Part shown: positions 25,885 through 35,700 of the stretch, piece by piece | How the letters are laid out: each line of letters starts with the position of its first letter | Position numbering within the stretch: position 1 is the first letter of the stretch | DNA from: Olavius algarvensis spirochete endosymbiont | GTDB taxonomy: Bacteria; Spirochaetota; Spirochaetia; DSM-2461 | NCBI GenBank assembly: GCA_900608495.1 | Contig: UWYT01000045.1 | Location: 1-40,816, forward strand | Direction of reading: 5' to 3' | DNA length: 40,816 bases | Position numbers and translations under genes: made by a program | The notes under the pieces: generated by a model | The model's database searches: none | Told to the model about the DNA's origin: nothing | Seen by the model: the letters and a program-made list of their open reading frames with translations, nothing else

Positions 25885-26784
25885 ATGGAAGCCACTCTGA
25901 TAATCATGGCGGCCGGAATAGGCAGCCGCTATGGCGGGACAAAACAGATAGACCCTGTAGGCCCAAATGGTGAGATTATCCTTGATTACTCGGTTTATGA
26001 TGCTATTCAGGCCGGTTTTCACAGGGTGGTTCTGATTATTCGAAAAGACATTGATGCTGAATTTCGCAGGGATATCGTATCGAGATTCCAGGACAAAATT
26101 CGTGTAGATTACGTTTATCAGGAACTTCAGGACATTCCTCAGGGATTCTTGGTTCCACCGGATAGAAAAAAACCCTGGGGCACCGGGCATGCAATTCTAT
26201 CCTGTGCAAAACTTGTTCGAGGCCCGTTTGTAGTGATTAACGCGGATGACTTCTACGGCCCACAGGCATTCAAGGAGGGTTTGCGGGGATTGTACAAGCT
26301 AGACCCATCCAAGCCTTCAGGTTTCCTTGTTGTATACAGACTAGCCAATACACTGAGCTCCCATGGATATGTTACCCGCGGCGTTTGTGAATCCAAATCA
26401 GGAAATCTCAGTCGCATAACAGAAAGATTCAAAATCGGAAGGAATAAGACAGGACAAATCGAGTATATTGAAGGTGATGTCGGCCATGAAATTGGCCCCG
26501 ACGAGTTAGTATCAATGAATTTTTGGGGATTCTCGCCAGCATTGTTGCCGATGCTTGAGTCCAGATTTGCCAGCTTCCTGGGAAAACACAAAAATATGAC
26601 AAAAAGCGAATTCCTCATTCCCGCCGAAATCGACGCACTTAGAAAGGCAAATCAGATAACGATAAAGGTGCTGCCAACCGATTCCATGTGGTTCGGAGTA
26701 ACCTATCCGGAAGACAAAGCGCTTGTAAAAGCATCCCTTGCCTCGCTTGTTCAAGAAGGCAAGTATAAATCGCCGCTATGGTGA
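25885..26784 (+). CDS. NTP-transferase family nucleotidyltransferase
   Basis: A 299-residue cytosolic protein with a GT-A type nucleotidyltransferase fold. The N-terminal signature IIMAAGIGSRYGGTKQIDPV holds the phosphate-binding glycines and arginine. The metal-site region is VVINADDFYG near residue 117. WGTGHAILSC matches the base-contacting segment of sugar-phosphate nucleotidyltransferases. The C-terminal part (MWFGVTYPEDKALVKASL) has no left-handed beta-helix acetyltransferase repeat, so it is not GlmU-like. The substrate sugar and nucleotide cannot be told; no sugar-pathway gene is adjacent. Its last nine bases overlap the end of the convergent aspS gene. Confidence 0.75.
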   Translation: MEATLIIMAAGIGSRYGGTKQIDPVGPNGEIILDYSVYDAIQAGFHRVVLIIRKDIDAEFRRDIVSRFQDKIRVDYVYQELQDIPQGFLVPPDRKKPWGTGHAILSCAKLVRGPFVVINADDFYGPQAFKEGLRGLYKLDPSKPSGFLVVYRLANTLSSHGYVTRGVCESKSGNLSRITERFKIGRNKTGQIEYIEGDVGHEIGPDELVSMNFWGFSPALLPMLESRFASFLGKHKNMTKSEFLIPAEIDALRKANQITIKVLPTDSMWFGVTYPEDKALVKASLASLVQEGKYKSPLW

Positions 26785-28050
26785 AATTCGTTTGCGATCT
26801 CTCGGAAACAATGTGGCCTCCTTGACATTCGCCAAACTCAAAATCTTCTGGGTAATGCGTTCCAAACCGATAGCGAAACCACCATGTGGCGGACAGCCGT
26901 ACCTGAATATATCAACATAGGAACCAAGCTCGGATTCCACCATCCCGAACTTTGGCAGCGCCTCTTTCAGCATCGAATAGTCATTTATGCGTCGCCCGCC
27001 GGTAGTAATCTCCAAGCCGCGAAATAGCAAGTCGAAACTCATTGTTTTCTGCCCAATGGGATAGGTGTAAAAGGGACGCTTGCGTCGTGGGAATTCGTTT
27101 ATGAAAATCATAGGTATACCCATCTCCCTATCCGCCCAATCACAGAGAATTCTTTCAGCCTCTGGGTTTATATCGATGACTCTTGTGCCGCTTCCCTTTT
27201 TAACTATACCTTTTGCTTCCTCGTAGGTGATTATTGGAATTTTTGCACACGAATCTGGATTAGGCAGTGTGGCATTCCAGGCACTAAGGTCTGATTGGTT
27301 TTCCCTGGCTATGACTTCGAAGAGATAGGCCATGAAGTCGCGTTCTATTTCCATTAAAGGCTTTTCAGAGTCGATAAAGCCCATTTCGACATCAAGGGAA
27401 ACATACTCATTTATGTGTCTAGGTGTTTCATGCTTCTCGGCGCGATAAGCATGGCCAATTTCGAAAACTCTCTCCAAACCACTTGCAACCATGGTTTGTT
27501 TGTATAACTGTGGAGACTGCGCCAGATAGGCAGTTCTGCCAAAATAGTCCATAGAAAAAAGATTTGTGCCACCCTCGGAACCGCCGCCAATGATCTTGCT
27601 CGACTTTATTTCCGTGAAATCCTCGCCACGGAAGAAGTCGCCAAAGGCTCTTATGCAAGTAGCCTGAACTCGAAAGATAGAGAGTAACTTGGGATTGCGA
27701 ACACTGATCATCCTGTTATCCAGTATGGTTTCCAATCCCAGAACCTCCGGATCCTGATTCACGGCAATTGGAAGATTTTGCTCGGCTTCCGAAAGCACCT
27801 CGTATTCCTGTAAAAGAATTTCACGGCCTCCCGGGGCCTTTGCATTGTCGCTTAGTTTCCCGCGTGCACGGATAACTGATTCAAGATTCAGGTTGAACTC
27901 GGAATCTCTAACTAGTTGGATGAAACCGGAACGATCGCGGAGTATAATGAATACGATGCCTCCCAGATTGCGCACCCGATGAACCCATCCGGCCACCTCC
28001 ACGGTAATTCCACTCCTTTTCAGAGCTTCGGCACAGAGAATTCTTTCCAT
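26776..28050 (-). CDS. aspS: Aspartyl-tRNA synthetase, archaeal type, probably non-discriminating
   Basis: A 424-residue class IIb enzyme of the short archaeal type, without the GAD insertion of ordinary bacterial AspRS. Signatures are GWVHRVRNLGG in the OB-fold, AQSPQLYKQTMVASGLERVF, the motif 2 region YRAEKHETPRHINEY, and the ending GGFAIGLERITQKI and ATLFPRDRKRISP. Two OB-fold positions that I recall as separating discriminating (Trp, Lys) from non-discriminating (His, Pro) archaeal AspRS are His24 and Pro73 here, so it probably also charges tRNA(Asn). It follows gatB by 79 bases, with GAGGA upstream of the ATG, so Asp-tRNA(Asn) would be made next to the amidotransferase that converts it. 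Confidence 0.9.
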   Translation of the reverse strand: MERILCAEALKRSGITVEVAGWVHRVRNLGGIVFIILRDRSGFIQLVRDSEFNLNLESVIRARGKLSDNAKAPGGREILLQEYEVLSEAEQNLPIAVNQDPEVLGLETILDNRMISVRNPKLLSIFRVQATCIRAFGDFFRGEDFTEIKSSKIIGGGSEGGTNLFSMDYFGRTAYLAQSPQLYKQTMVASGLERVFEIGHAYRAEKHETPRHINEYVSLDVEMGFIDSEKPLMEIERDFMAYLFEVIARENQSDLSAWNATLPNPDSCAKIPIITYEEAKGIVKKGSGTRVIDINPEAERILCDWADREMGIPMIFINEFPRRKRPFYTYPIGQKTMSFDLLFRGLEITTGGRRINDYSMLKEALPKFGMVESELGSYVDIFRYGCPPHGGFAIGLERITQKILSLANVKEATLFPRDRKRISP

Positions 28051-28129
28051 GATTATTCATTCCTCAGATTAGATTGTTTCTGGCGCATATTAGCACAACC
28101 ATCAACTTGGGGAACAGCCAAAGAGGGGC

Positions 28130-29557
28130 CTAACCTATCCGTTCGTCAAGAATCTTCTTTGCAAGCTCTGGTGCAGCCTTCCCATTGGAGACGCGCATAA
28201 TCTCACCCATCAACCAGCTCTTCTGTTTCGAATCTCCTCCGCTGATGATTTCAATTACATCCGGATTCTGACTTACTACCTGATCTACTATCTTACCAAG
28301 TTCATTCGGATCGCTGATTTGAAACCAGCCTTTTTTTTCAACAATCGATTCAGGATCGGCATCTTCTGAAAAAATATCTTTTAACACATTTTTGGCAATT
28401 TTCCCGCTGATACGTCCCTGATCGACTAAAGTCAGCAGGGAAGAAAATCTAGAAGCGTTTAACGGTGTATCCGCAAGAGTTCGCTTGTCTCGATTCAGCA
28501 GTTTCCTGACATCTGAGGAAAGCCAGGCGGCAACATTGCGTGCCGAAGCGCCAGATTTTACGGTGTCCTCAAATAAGGTGACCATGGCAATATCATTGTG
28601 AATAAACTCGGCCTGCTCAACTTTCAAGTCATATTCACTTTGGAGTCGTCGTTTCTTCGCCAGGGGTAATTCCACCAATTGATTCTCAATTCTTTTAAGG
28701 AATGCGGCATTGCTTACAAAGCTGGGCATATCCGGCTCTGGGAAATAACGGTAATCATCAGGAGTTTCCTTGCGCCTCATTGGCAAAGTTATATCGCGAT
28801 TCTCATTCCAAAGCCGAGTTTCTTGAACTATTTCTCCACCGGAATTGAACAGCTTTGATTGGCGCTCTATTTCATAGCCTAGCGCAAGCCGAACAAAACG
28901 GGGAGAGTTCATGTTTTTAAGTTCAACCTTAGTTCCCAAACCTCTTCCAGGCAGATTGATGGAAATATTGGCATCGCACTTCATCGAGCCCTCCTCCATG
29001 TTCCCATCGCTCACTTTCAGATAGCGAACAAGACGCTGGAAGTCTCTTAAAAACAATTCGGCTTCCTCGCCTCTGGATAAATCTGGCTCAGTTACTATTT
29101 CAAGTAGGGGATAACCGGCGCGGTTATAATCAAGCAAAGTTGCATCGTTGGCGTGAATCATTTTTCCGGCGTCTTCTTCGAGGTGTACGTTGTGAATTCG
29201 AATTCTTTTGGCTCCGAGATCATTAAAATCAACCTCAATTGTCCCGCCAATGCCCACAGGATGATTGTGCTGAGATATCTGATAGTTTTTGGGCATATCC
29301 GGATAGAAGTAGTTCTTTCTTGCAAAAGAGATGCGATTCGACAAACGGCATCCAAGAGCTCTTGCTACAAGATAGCCATGTTCAATCGCACGCTCGTTGA
29401 GCAGCGGCAATGTCCCCGGATATCCGAGGCAGATTGGACAGATATTTGTATTCGGCTCATCGCCATAGTGTGCGGAACAAGGACAGAACATTTTCGACTC
29501 TGTTTTCAGGTGAATATGGATTTCAAGTCCAATGAAAATCTTCAGAGATGAATTCAC
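28130..29557 (-). CDS. gatB: Asp-tRNA(Asn)/Glu-tRNA(Gln) amidotransferase subunit B
   Basis: A 475-residue tRNA-binding and kinase subunit of the GatCAB transamidosome. The start is a GTG whose bases overlap the gatA stop (GTGA), with GAGAGGA upstream. Frames that extend earlier only run antisense-free through gatA and are not protein-like. The N-terminus reads FIGLEIHIHLKTESKMFCPC. The zinc cysteines are Cys25, Cys27, Cys40 and Cys43. PDMPKNYQISQHN and DYNRAGYPLLEIVTEPD are conserved kinase-site regions, and the C-terminal YqeY-like tail ends SWLMGEIMRVSNGKA. Length matches the family. It is translationally coupled to gatA. Confidence 0.95.
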   Translation of the reverse strand: MNSSLKIFIGLEIHIHLKTESKMFCPCSAHYGDEPNTNICPICLGYPGTLPLLNERAIEHGYLVARALGCRLSNRISFARKNYFYPDMPKNYQISQHNHPVGIGGTIEVDFNDLGAKRIRIHNVHLEEDAGKMIHANDATLLDYNRAGYPLLEIVTEPDLSRGEEAELFLRDFQRLVRYLKVSDGNMEEGSMKCDANISINLPGRGLGTKVELKNMNSPRFVRLALGYEIERQSKLFNSGGEIVQETRLWNENRDITLPMRRKETPDDYRYFPEPDMPSFVSNAAFLKRIENQLVELPLAKKRRLQSEYDLKVEQAEFIHNDIAMVTLFEDTVKSGASARNVAAWLSSDVRKLLNRDKRTLADTPLNASRFSSLLTLVDQGRISGKIAKNVLKDIFSEDADPESIVEKKGWFQISDPNELGKIVDQVVSQNPDVIEIISGGDSKQKSWLMGEIMRVSNGKAAPELAKKILDERIG

Positions 29558-30948
29558 CGCATCCTCTCTATTTCCAATGCACCGGGAGGAAACTGCACCG
29601 GAAATACTTCCGAGAAACCCCGGGCTATATCGAAGAGACTTTTTTCTCCGAATGCGGGCGCCACAAACTGTACGCCCGTTGGAAGGCCTCGATTTATCCC
29701 AATGGGTACCGAAAGAGCCGGCAGTCCCGCCAGGTTTGCAAGACAAGTGAAGATATCGGAAAGTCTCTGCTTATAGTTATCCATTTCCGAATCAGCTCTG
29801 AGAAAGGCTTGAGTAGGGAAAACAGGCATTAGCAGGAGAGGATAGTTTCTTAGGAGAACTCCCAATTCCTTCCTAATCAAGGTTCTCACCCTCTGCGCTT
29901 TGATGTAATACTGATCTTTGAACCCAGAGCGAAGAACATAAGTTCCAAGCAGGATTCGCAGCTTAACCTCGTCGCCAAACCCCCTGCTCCGTGCTTCTTT
30001 GATTAGATTTATCGGATTCTGAGAATATCCCGATCCACTGCCATAGCGAATTCCATCAAATCTTGCAAGATTCGCGCTGGCCTCGGCGTTAGCTATGGTA
30101 TAATAGGAGGGAATAACAAATTTCAATGTCACTAAATTGACTTTCTCAACCACATATCCCCTTTCTCGCAGGATCTGTGCTGCCTGTGTGTATGCTTCAG
30201 CCACGGGAGTTTCAAGCATACCAGGGTCGATATCGAGCATGGCGATTTTTTTCACCTCGGAACCTGAAATATTGGTGCTGAACGAACTCTGATCGAACTC
30301 GTCTTCCGCATGCATCGTCTCGAATGCCGTCTCCAATAGACGGATATCCACGGCAAAAAGACCAATTACCTCCAGTGAAGAAGCATATGCGGTTAGGCCA
30401 TAGCGCGAAATTGAGCCGTATGTCGGCTTGAAACCATAAATACCACAAAAATTTGCCGGCTGCCTGACCGAGCCCCCGGTATCACTGCCGACAGCAAGAG
30501 GTACTAGGCCGGCGGCAACAGCCGCGGCGCTTCCTCCGCTGGAACCGCCAGGGACACGCTGTAGATCCCAGGGATTAGAGGTTCTGCCAAGCGCGGAATG
30601 CTCATTAGAGGAACCCATACCGAATTCATCCATATTGGTTTTGCCAACAACCAAAGCGCCGGCATTTTCAAGCCGGCGAATCGCGGTCGCAGTATAAGGA
30701 GCAACGAAATTTTCGAGTATGCGTGAACCACACGTGAGCTTCCTTCCCCTAACCGCAATATTGTCCTTGACAGCCACGGGCACGCCTCCTAGAGGTTTTC
30801 GACCCAGTGCAGTCCAGTCCTGTTCCTCCAGTTTAAAACTTAGGAAACTACCAATCTTCTTATCAATCTCCCTAACTCTTTGAACATACTTATCTCGAAC
30901 GTGAGGCTTATTGAGCGCAGAAAACCAGAGTTGCTTTACCGGGGGCAT
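29554..30948 (-). CDS. gatA: Asp-tRNA(Asn)/Glu-tRNA(Gln) amidotransferase subunit A
   Basis: A 464-residue amidase-signature subunit that hydrolyses glutamine and supplies ammonia to GatB. The catalytic Ser-cisSer-Lys triad is visible: Lys61 in VAVKDNIAV, Ser136 in PGGSSGGSAAAV and Ser160 in GSDTGGSVRQPA. Spacing matches known GatA. The ATG at 30948 has GAGAGG five bases upstream. It starts just after the gatC stop and overlaps gatB by four bases. In organisms with this arrangement the complex can amidate Asp-tRNA(Asn), Glu-tRNA(Gln) or both. The neighbouring non-discriminating-type AspRS favours at least the former; no GlnRS or GluRS is in the window to decide the latter. Confidence 0.95.
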   Translation of the reverse strand: MPPVKQLWFSALNKPHVRDKYVQRVREIDKKIGSFLSFKLEEQDWTALGRKPLGGVPVAVKDNIAVRGRKLTCGSRILENFVAPYTATAIRRLENAGALVVGKTNMDEFGMGSSNEHSALGRTSNPWDLQRVPGGSSGGSAAAVAAGLVPLAVGSDTGGSVRQPANFCGIYGFKPTYGSISRYGLTAYASSLEVIGLFAVDIRLLETAFETMHAEDEFDQSSFSTNISGSEVKKIAMLDIDPGMLETPVAEAYTQAAQILRERGYVVEKVNLVTLKFVIPSYYTIANAEASANLARFDGIRYGSGSGYSQNPINLIKEARSRGFGDEVKLRILLGTYVLRSGFKDQYYIKAQRVRTLIRKELGVLLRNYPLLLMPVFPTQAFLRADSEMDNYKQRLSDIFTCLANLAGLPALSVPIGINRGLPTGVQFVAPAFGEKSLFDIARGFSEVFPVQFPPGALEIERMR

Positions 30949-30958
30949 CAAAACCTCT

Positions 30959-31237
30959 CTATAAAACGTTGGGAATTAAGAAGAACCGATCGTCTAGCTC
31001 ATTTGAGGCATCAAGAAGTGTATCGACATCTTTGAAAGGCTTCACCTCGTCTTTCCGTACCCTGTTTTTCACTACTGAAGCGTGGGTGGTAGGCTCCAGA
31101 TTGTCGACAACCGCCGAAGACATGCTCAAGTACAACTTCCGCATCTGTTCTGCCTGTTTGACAAGCCGCTTCTTTTCGCCTTCGCTAAGTTTTAATGCGG
31201 CAAGCTCCGCAGTCACCGCCCACTCATCTTGTTCCAT
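30959..31237 (-). CDS. gatC: Asp-tRNA(Asn)/Glu-tRNA(Gln) amidotransferase subunit C
   Basis: A 92-residue subunit that wraps around the GatA-GatB interface. The N-terminal helices (VTAELAALKLSEGEKKRLVK) and the C-terminal strand DDRFFLIPNVL follow the GatC pattern, as does the central section with LEPTTHA and RKDEV. The ATG lacks a Shine-Dalgarno, and a strong promoter sits immediately before it. It is the first gene of gatC-gatA-gatB-aspS, placed 103 bases after gltD. Confidence 0.9.
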   Translation of the reverse strand: MEQDEWAVTAELAALKLSEGEKKRLVKQAEQMRKLYLSMSSAVVDNLEPTTHASVVKNRVRKDEVKPFKDVDTLLDASNELDDRFFLIPNVL

Positions 31238-31242
31238 GGCAT

Positions 31243-31272
31243 TTTATACCTGTCACTCAGAGAGCCTGTCAA
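31243..31272 (-). promoter_or_regulatory. Promoter of the gatCAB-aspS operon
   Basis: On the minus strand, a perfect TTGACA (31272-31267), an 18-base spacer and TATAAA (31248-31243). The -10 box ends five bases before the gatC ATG, so transcription should begin at or beside the start codon and give a leaderless message. Confidence 0.6.
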
Positions 31273-31339
31273 CAAGAGTTGACTCTTCATCGACCATCGA
31301 TTGCTTTCACGCGACAATGTGGCTGAAAGGAGTAATGCT

Positions 31340-32761
31340 CTAATTCTTCATCAGCCAGCGATTAATCTCCTGCGCTGCCAATCTGCCGTGATTTAAGGCC
31401 CGCACAACCAACGATGCGCCAACATCAGCATCACCAGCGGCAAAAAGACCTTCAATACTTGTATGATAGTTATCAGTCCTTATATTGCCGCGTTCATCAA
31501 ACTCGATAGCCTGATCAATCAGGGCTCGACTATGTTCAACATGCACAAATCCCATTGCCAGAAGCACAAGGTCTATATCCAAACTGAAATCACTCCCCGG
31601 AATCGCCCTGATACCTGGTCTTGCACCCTTAACTCCCGGCATCCATTCAATACGTCGAAAATTGCCCCTGTTCACCGCATTGTTTCTTCCCTCAAACGAG
31701 AGAGTCTCAATATTCCACTCGCGTTCACAGCCTTCCTTATGGCTTGAAGTAGTGCGCAGTATATTGGGCCAGTTCGGCCAGGAGGGATTCCAAGACTCGT
31801 TCCAAACCATCGGCTTGGGCATTATCTCATACTGGTAAACCTTTTTTGCGCCCTGTCGTCTGGCGGTACCTATACAGTCTGAACCCGTATCTCCACCGCC
31901 AATCACAAGAACTGTTTTGTCCTCAGCCTCGATACCGCCTTCCATCTCCCCACTTGCCCTGCGATTAGACTGGCTAAGGAAGTTCATGGCATAATGGATA
32001 CCCCCAAGTTTTCTGCCAGGAACTGGAAGCTCGCGCGGCTGACTGGCACCAATTGCAAAGAGAATCGCATCATTTTTGTTCCGGAGGTAGCGAATGGAAA
32101 TATCGTCGCCTATATGCACACCGGTTTCGAAAACAACTCCTTCGGCAAGTAACTGTGCTATGCGTCTGTCAATCACTCTCTTATCCAATTTGAAATCTGG
32201 AATTCCATAACGCAGAAGTCCGCCAATCTTCCGATTCTTTTCGAATAAGGATACTCTGTGTCCGGCTCTTCTCAGTTGCTGCGCCGCGGCTAGGCCCGCG
32301 GGTCCCGAACCAATCACCGCAACGGTTTTTCCAGACTCAATTCTGGGGGGTCTCGGCATTACCCAGCCCTCATCAAAGGCCTTTTCGATTATAGCTCGCT
32401 CATTTTGCTTGATGGTGACCGGCGCATCATTGATCGAGAGAGTGCATGATGTTTCACAGGGCGCCGGGCAAACACGGCCCGTAAACTCGGGAAAATTGTT
32501 AGTGATTTCCAGGCGTTCGAATGCCTCCTTCCATTGCCCGCGCCATATCGCATCGTTCCACTCCGGAATCAAATTTACAATCGGGCAACCGATGCTGTGG
32601 CAAAAGGGAGTGCCGCATTCCATGCATCTGCCGCCCTGCTCTACCAGTTCCTCGACAGTTTTGTCGATGGTAACTTCATTATAGTCGGTCAGTCTTATAT
32701 CAACATCACGATATCTAAGTTCGCTTCTACCTGTTTCCAAAAAACCGTTAGTTTTCCCCAT
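31340..32761 (-). CDS. gltD: Glutamate synthase small subunit
   Basis: A 473-residue FAD protein that feeds NADPH electrons to the large subunit of glutamate synthase. N-terminal cysteines for 4Fe-4S clusters are at 46, 49, 54 and 59 (CMECGTPFCHSIGCP), with a second group near residue 96 (GRVCPAPCETSC). The FAD-binding motif VAVIGSGPAGLAAAQQL begins near residue 146, and the NADPH-binding motif VLVIGGGDTGSDCIG lies in the middle of the protein. The C-terminal EGLFAAGDADVGASLVVRAL closes the FAD site. The ATG overlaps the gltB stop (ATGA), so the two subunits are translationally coupled. Confidence 0.96.
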   Translation of the reverse strand: MGKTNGFLETGRSELRYRDVDIRLTDYNEVTIDKTVEELVEQGGRCMECGTPFCHSIGCPIVNLIPEWNDAIWRGQWKEAFERLEITNNFPEFTGRVCPAPCETSCTLSINDAPVTIKQNERAIIEKAFDEGWVMPRPPRIESGKTVAVIGSGPAGLAAAQQLRRAGHRVSLFEKNRKIGGLLRYGIPDFKLDKRVIDRRIAQLLAEGVVFETGVHIGDDISIRYLRNKNDAILFAIGASQPRELPVPGRKLGGIHYAMNFLSQSNRRASGEMEGGIEAEDKTVLVIGGGDTGSDCIGTARRQGAKKVYQYEIMPKPMVWNESWNPSWPNWPNILRTTSSHKEGCEREWNIETLSFEGRNNAVNRGNFRRIEWMPGVKGARPGIRAIPGSDFSLDIDLVLLAMGFVHVEHSRALIDQAIEFDERGNIRTDNYHTSIEGLFAAGDADVGASLVVRALNHGRLAAQEINRWLMKN

Positions 32762-35700
32762 CAGATAAAAATCTCCTCAGTAATCGTTACGCTCTCTGTA
32801 TTCTGAGTTTCCTGTTCCCGAATTAGCTCTAAGGCTCTCCGATACTCCAGAGGCATAACTCTGACAAAACTTGGAAGACTTTCATCCCAAGAGGCCAGTA
32901 TCCTTGTTCCTACCAGGCTGTCCGTGTAAAACACATGTCTCTCTATGAGTGTGCGCAGCTTATTGATATCCTCATCTGAGACTATAGGCTCCACATCCAC
33001 CATTTCAAGATTGCACCTGGTATCAAACAGATGATTCTCATCGTAGACATAGACAATTCCACCAGACATACCGGCGGCAAAATTTACACCAGTAGGACCA
33101 AGAACAACCACAACCCCTCCTGTCATATACTCACAACCGTGGTTGCCAACACCCTCAACAACCGCCGTAGCCCCAGAATTCCGAACACAAAATCTCTCGC
33201 CGGCGGTCCCGTTGATAAACGCCTCGCCGCCGGTGGCCCCAAAGAGACACACGTTCCCTGCGATAATATTTCTAAACCCAGAAAAGGTAGACCCATGTGA
33301 CGGCATAAGTATCAGTCTGCCGCCAGAGAGACCCTTGCCAAAATAGTCGTTCGATTCGCCAATCAAATGGAAACTGATGCCCTTGGTTAGAAAGGCACCG
33401 AAACTCTGCCCGGCAGAACCTTCGAATTTCATGCGAATAGTGTCTTCCGGAAGTCCCTGGGATCCGTATTTTTTCGTAACCCAATAGCTAAGTGTGGCTC
33501 CGACAGTTCGATTGGAATTGCGTATCTTCCTTGTCATGGTGACTTTGGTTTGATGGTCAATGGCGGGCCGGCTCGCCTTCACCAGTTCAGAACCCAAAGA
33601 AAGACTCATATCCAACTCTTGACTCATAGTACAACGAAGTGGCTCGCCATCCACCTGCTCCGGTGGCATAAGTACTTTTGAAAAATCCAAGCCTCTTGCC
33701 CGATAGAATTCCACAGCTTCGTCAACCATTAACATGTCCACCCGGCCAATCATGTCATCAAGCCTTCGAAATCCCAGATCGGCCATGATAAGCCGGAGCT
33801 CTTCGGCCAAAAAAAGCATAAAATTTGCCAGATGCTCCGGTTTACCCTGAAACTTATTCCTCAATACTGAATTTTGCGTAGTGATTCCCACCGGGCAGGT
33901 ATTTGTGTGGCAGGCCCTCATCATCACACATCCCAACGAAACAAGGGAGGCCGTCCCGAAACCATATTCCTCCGCGCCAAGTAAGGCCGCTATGGCAATA
34001 TCCCGTCCGGTTTTGAGCTGGCCGTCGGTTTGCACTCTTATGCGACTTCGAAGTTTATTCATTACAAGAACCTGCTGGGTTTCTGCCAGGCCAATTTCCC
34101 ACCAAGTACCGGCATACTTTATCGAACTAAGCGGAGAAGCGCCGGTTCCTCCGTCACAACCCGAGATAAGAACCATGTCGGCCTTCCCCTTAGCAACACC
34201 CGCCGCGATGGTGCCCACGCCCACCTCAGAAACGAGCTTAACAGAAACCCGGGCATTGGGATTCGCATTCTTCAGGTCAAATATTAATTGGGAAAGGTCT
34301 TCAATAGAATAAATATCGTGATGCGGCGGCGGGCTAATCAACATAACTCCCGGGGTGGTGATCCTAACTCTGGCGATTTGCTGGTTCACCTTGTGTCCAG
34401 GAAGCTGACCACCTTCTCCCGGTTTTGCACCCTGAGCCATTTTTATTTGCAGTTCCTCGCAGTTGGCAAGATATGCGGCATTCACCCCAAATCTCCCCGA
34501 AGCCACTTGCTTCGTATGGCTCATTCGATCTAAGCCATCGGGGCCTGCAACATATCTCCGTTCATCTTCCCCACCCTCTCCGGAATTGCTCCGAGCGCCC
34601 AGAAGATTCATGGCCATTGCAATCGTTTCGTGAGTTTCTAGACTTATCGATCCATATGACATAGCTCCGGTGGTAAAATTCTTTACTATCGACTCAGCGG
34701 ATTCAACGTCGCTCAATCTTATTCGTGTTCCCTTCTTGAACTTAAAAAGCCCCCGAAGCGTGTTAAGACCACGCGCCCTGGAATTTACAATTTCAGAGAA
34801 TCTTCTAAATGTATTGAAATCACTATTACGAACAGCCTCATGCAAGGTTACAACCGCTTCCGCGTCGAAGAGATGGCGATCGGTATTCACTCTTGTTGAA
34901 TACTTACCGCCGGCAGGTAGACGATAATTGTAAACATCATCCGGCGCCCAGGACTGGCTGTGTCTCAACTGGGCATCCCGTTCTATATCCAGCAGTGAGA
35001 GTCCGCCTATGCGGCTGTAAGTGCCCGTAAAATACTTCTCTACAAGCTCTTCAGAGAGTCCAACGGCCTCAAAAATTTGTGCGCCTCTGTAACTTCGCAG
35101 TGTGGAAATTCCCATTTTCGACATCACTTTGAGCAAGCCTTTCTTAATCGCGGTTATGTAGTTTTCCATCGCGTGCTGTAAAGAAAGGTTTTTGGGAAGA
35201 TAGCCCATATCGCGAATTTCGCTTAGCGACTCAAAAACTAGGTAGGGATTAATCCCGCTGCAACCATAGCCAATGAGGGTTGCGAAATGATGTACCTCCC
35301 GCACTTCGCCGGATTCCAGCAGAAGTCCCGCCAGATGTCGTTTGCCCCCGCGAATCAAGTAGTGATGAATCGCGGAAACGGCCAGCAAAGCGGGTATAGC
35401 CATATTTGTCTCATCCAGATTCCGATCGGACAGGATGACAAGCGAAGCTCCTCCATCAATTTCTTTCTCCACAGACGTGCATAACTTGGCAAGCGCTTTT
35501 TCCATTCTCCCAGCGGAGCCCTTAGAGGGAAAAAGCAGGCTGACCGTCCGAACTCTGAAATTCTCGAGCTCAACCTCCCTAAGATATCTGATGTCATCGT
35601 TGGTAAGCACTGGATGGGCTAATTTGAGCTGCCTACAGTGTTGAGGAGTTTCTGCTAGCAGATTGCGCTCCCACCCAATGAAGCTCATCAACGACATAAC

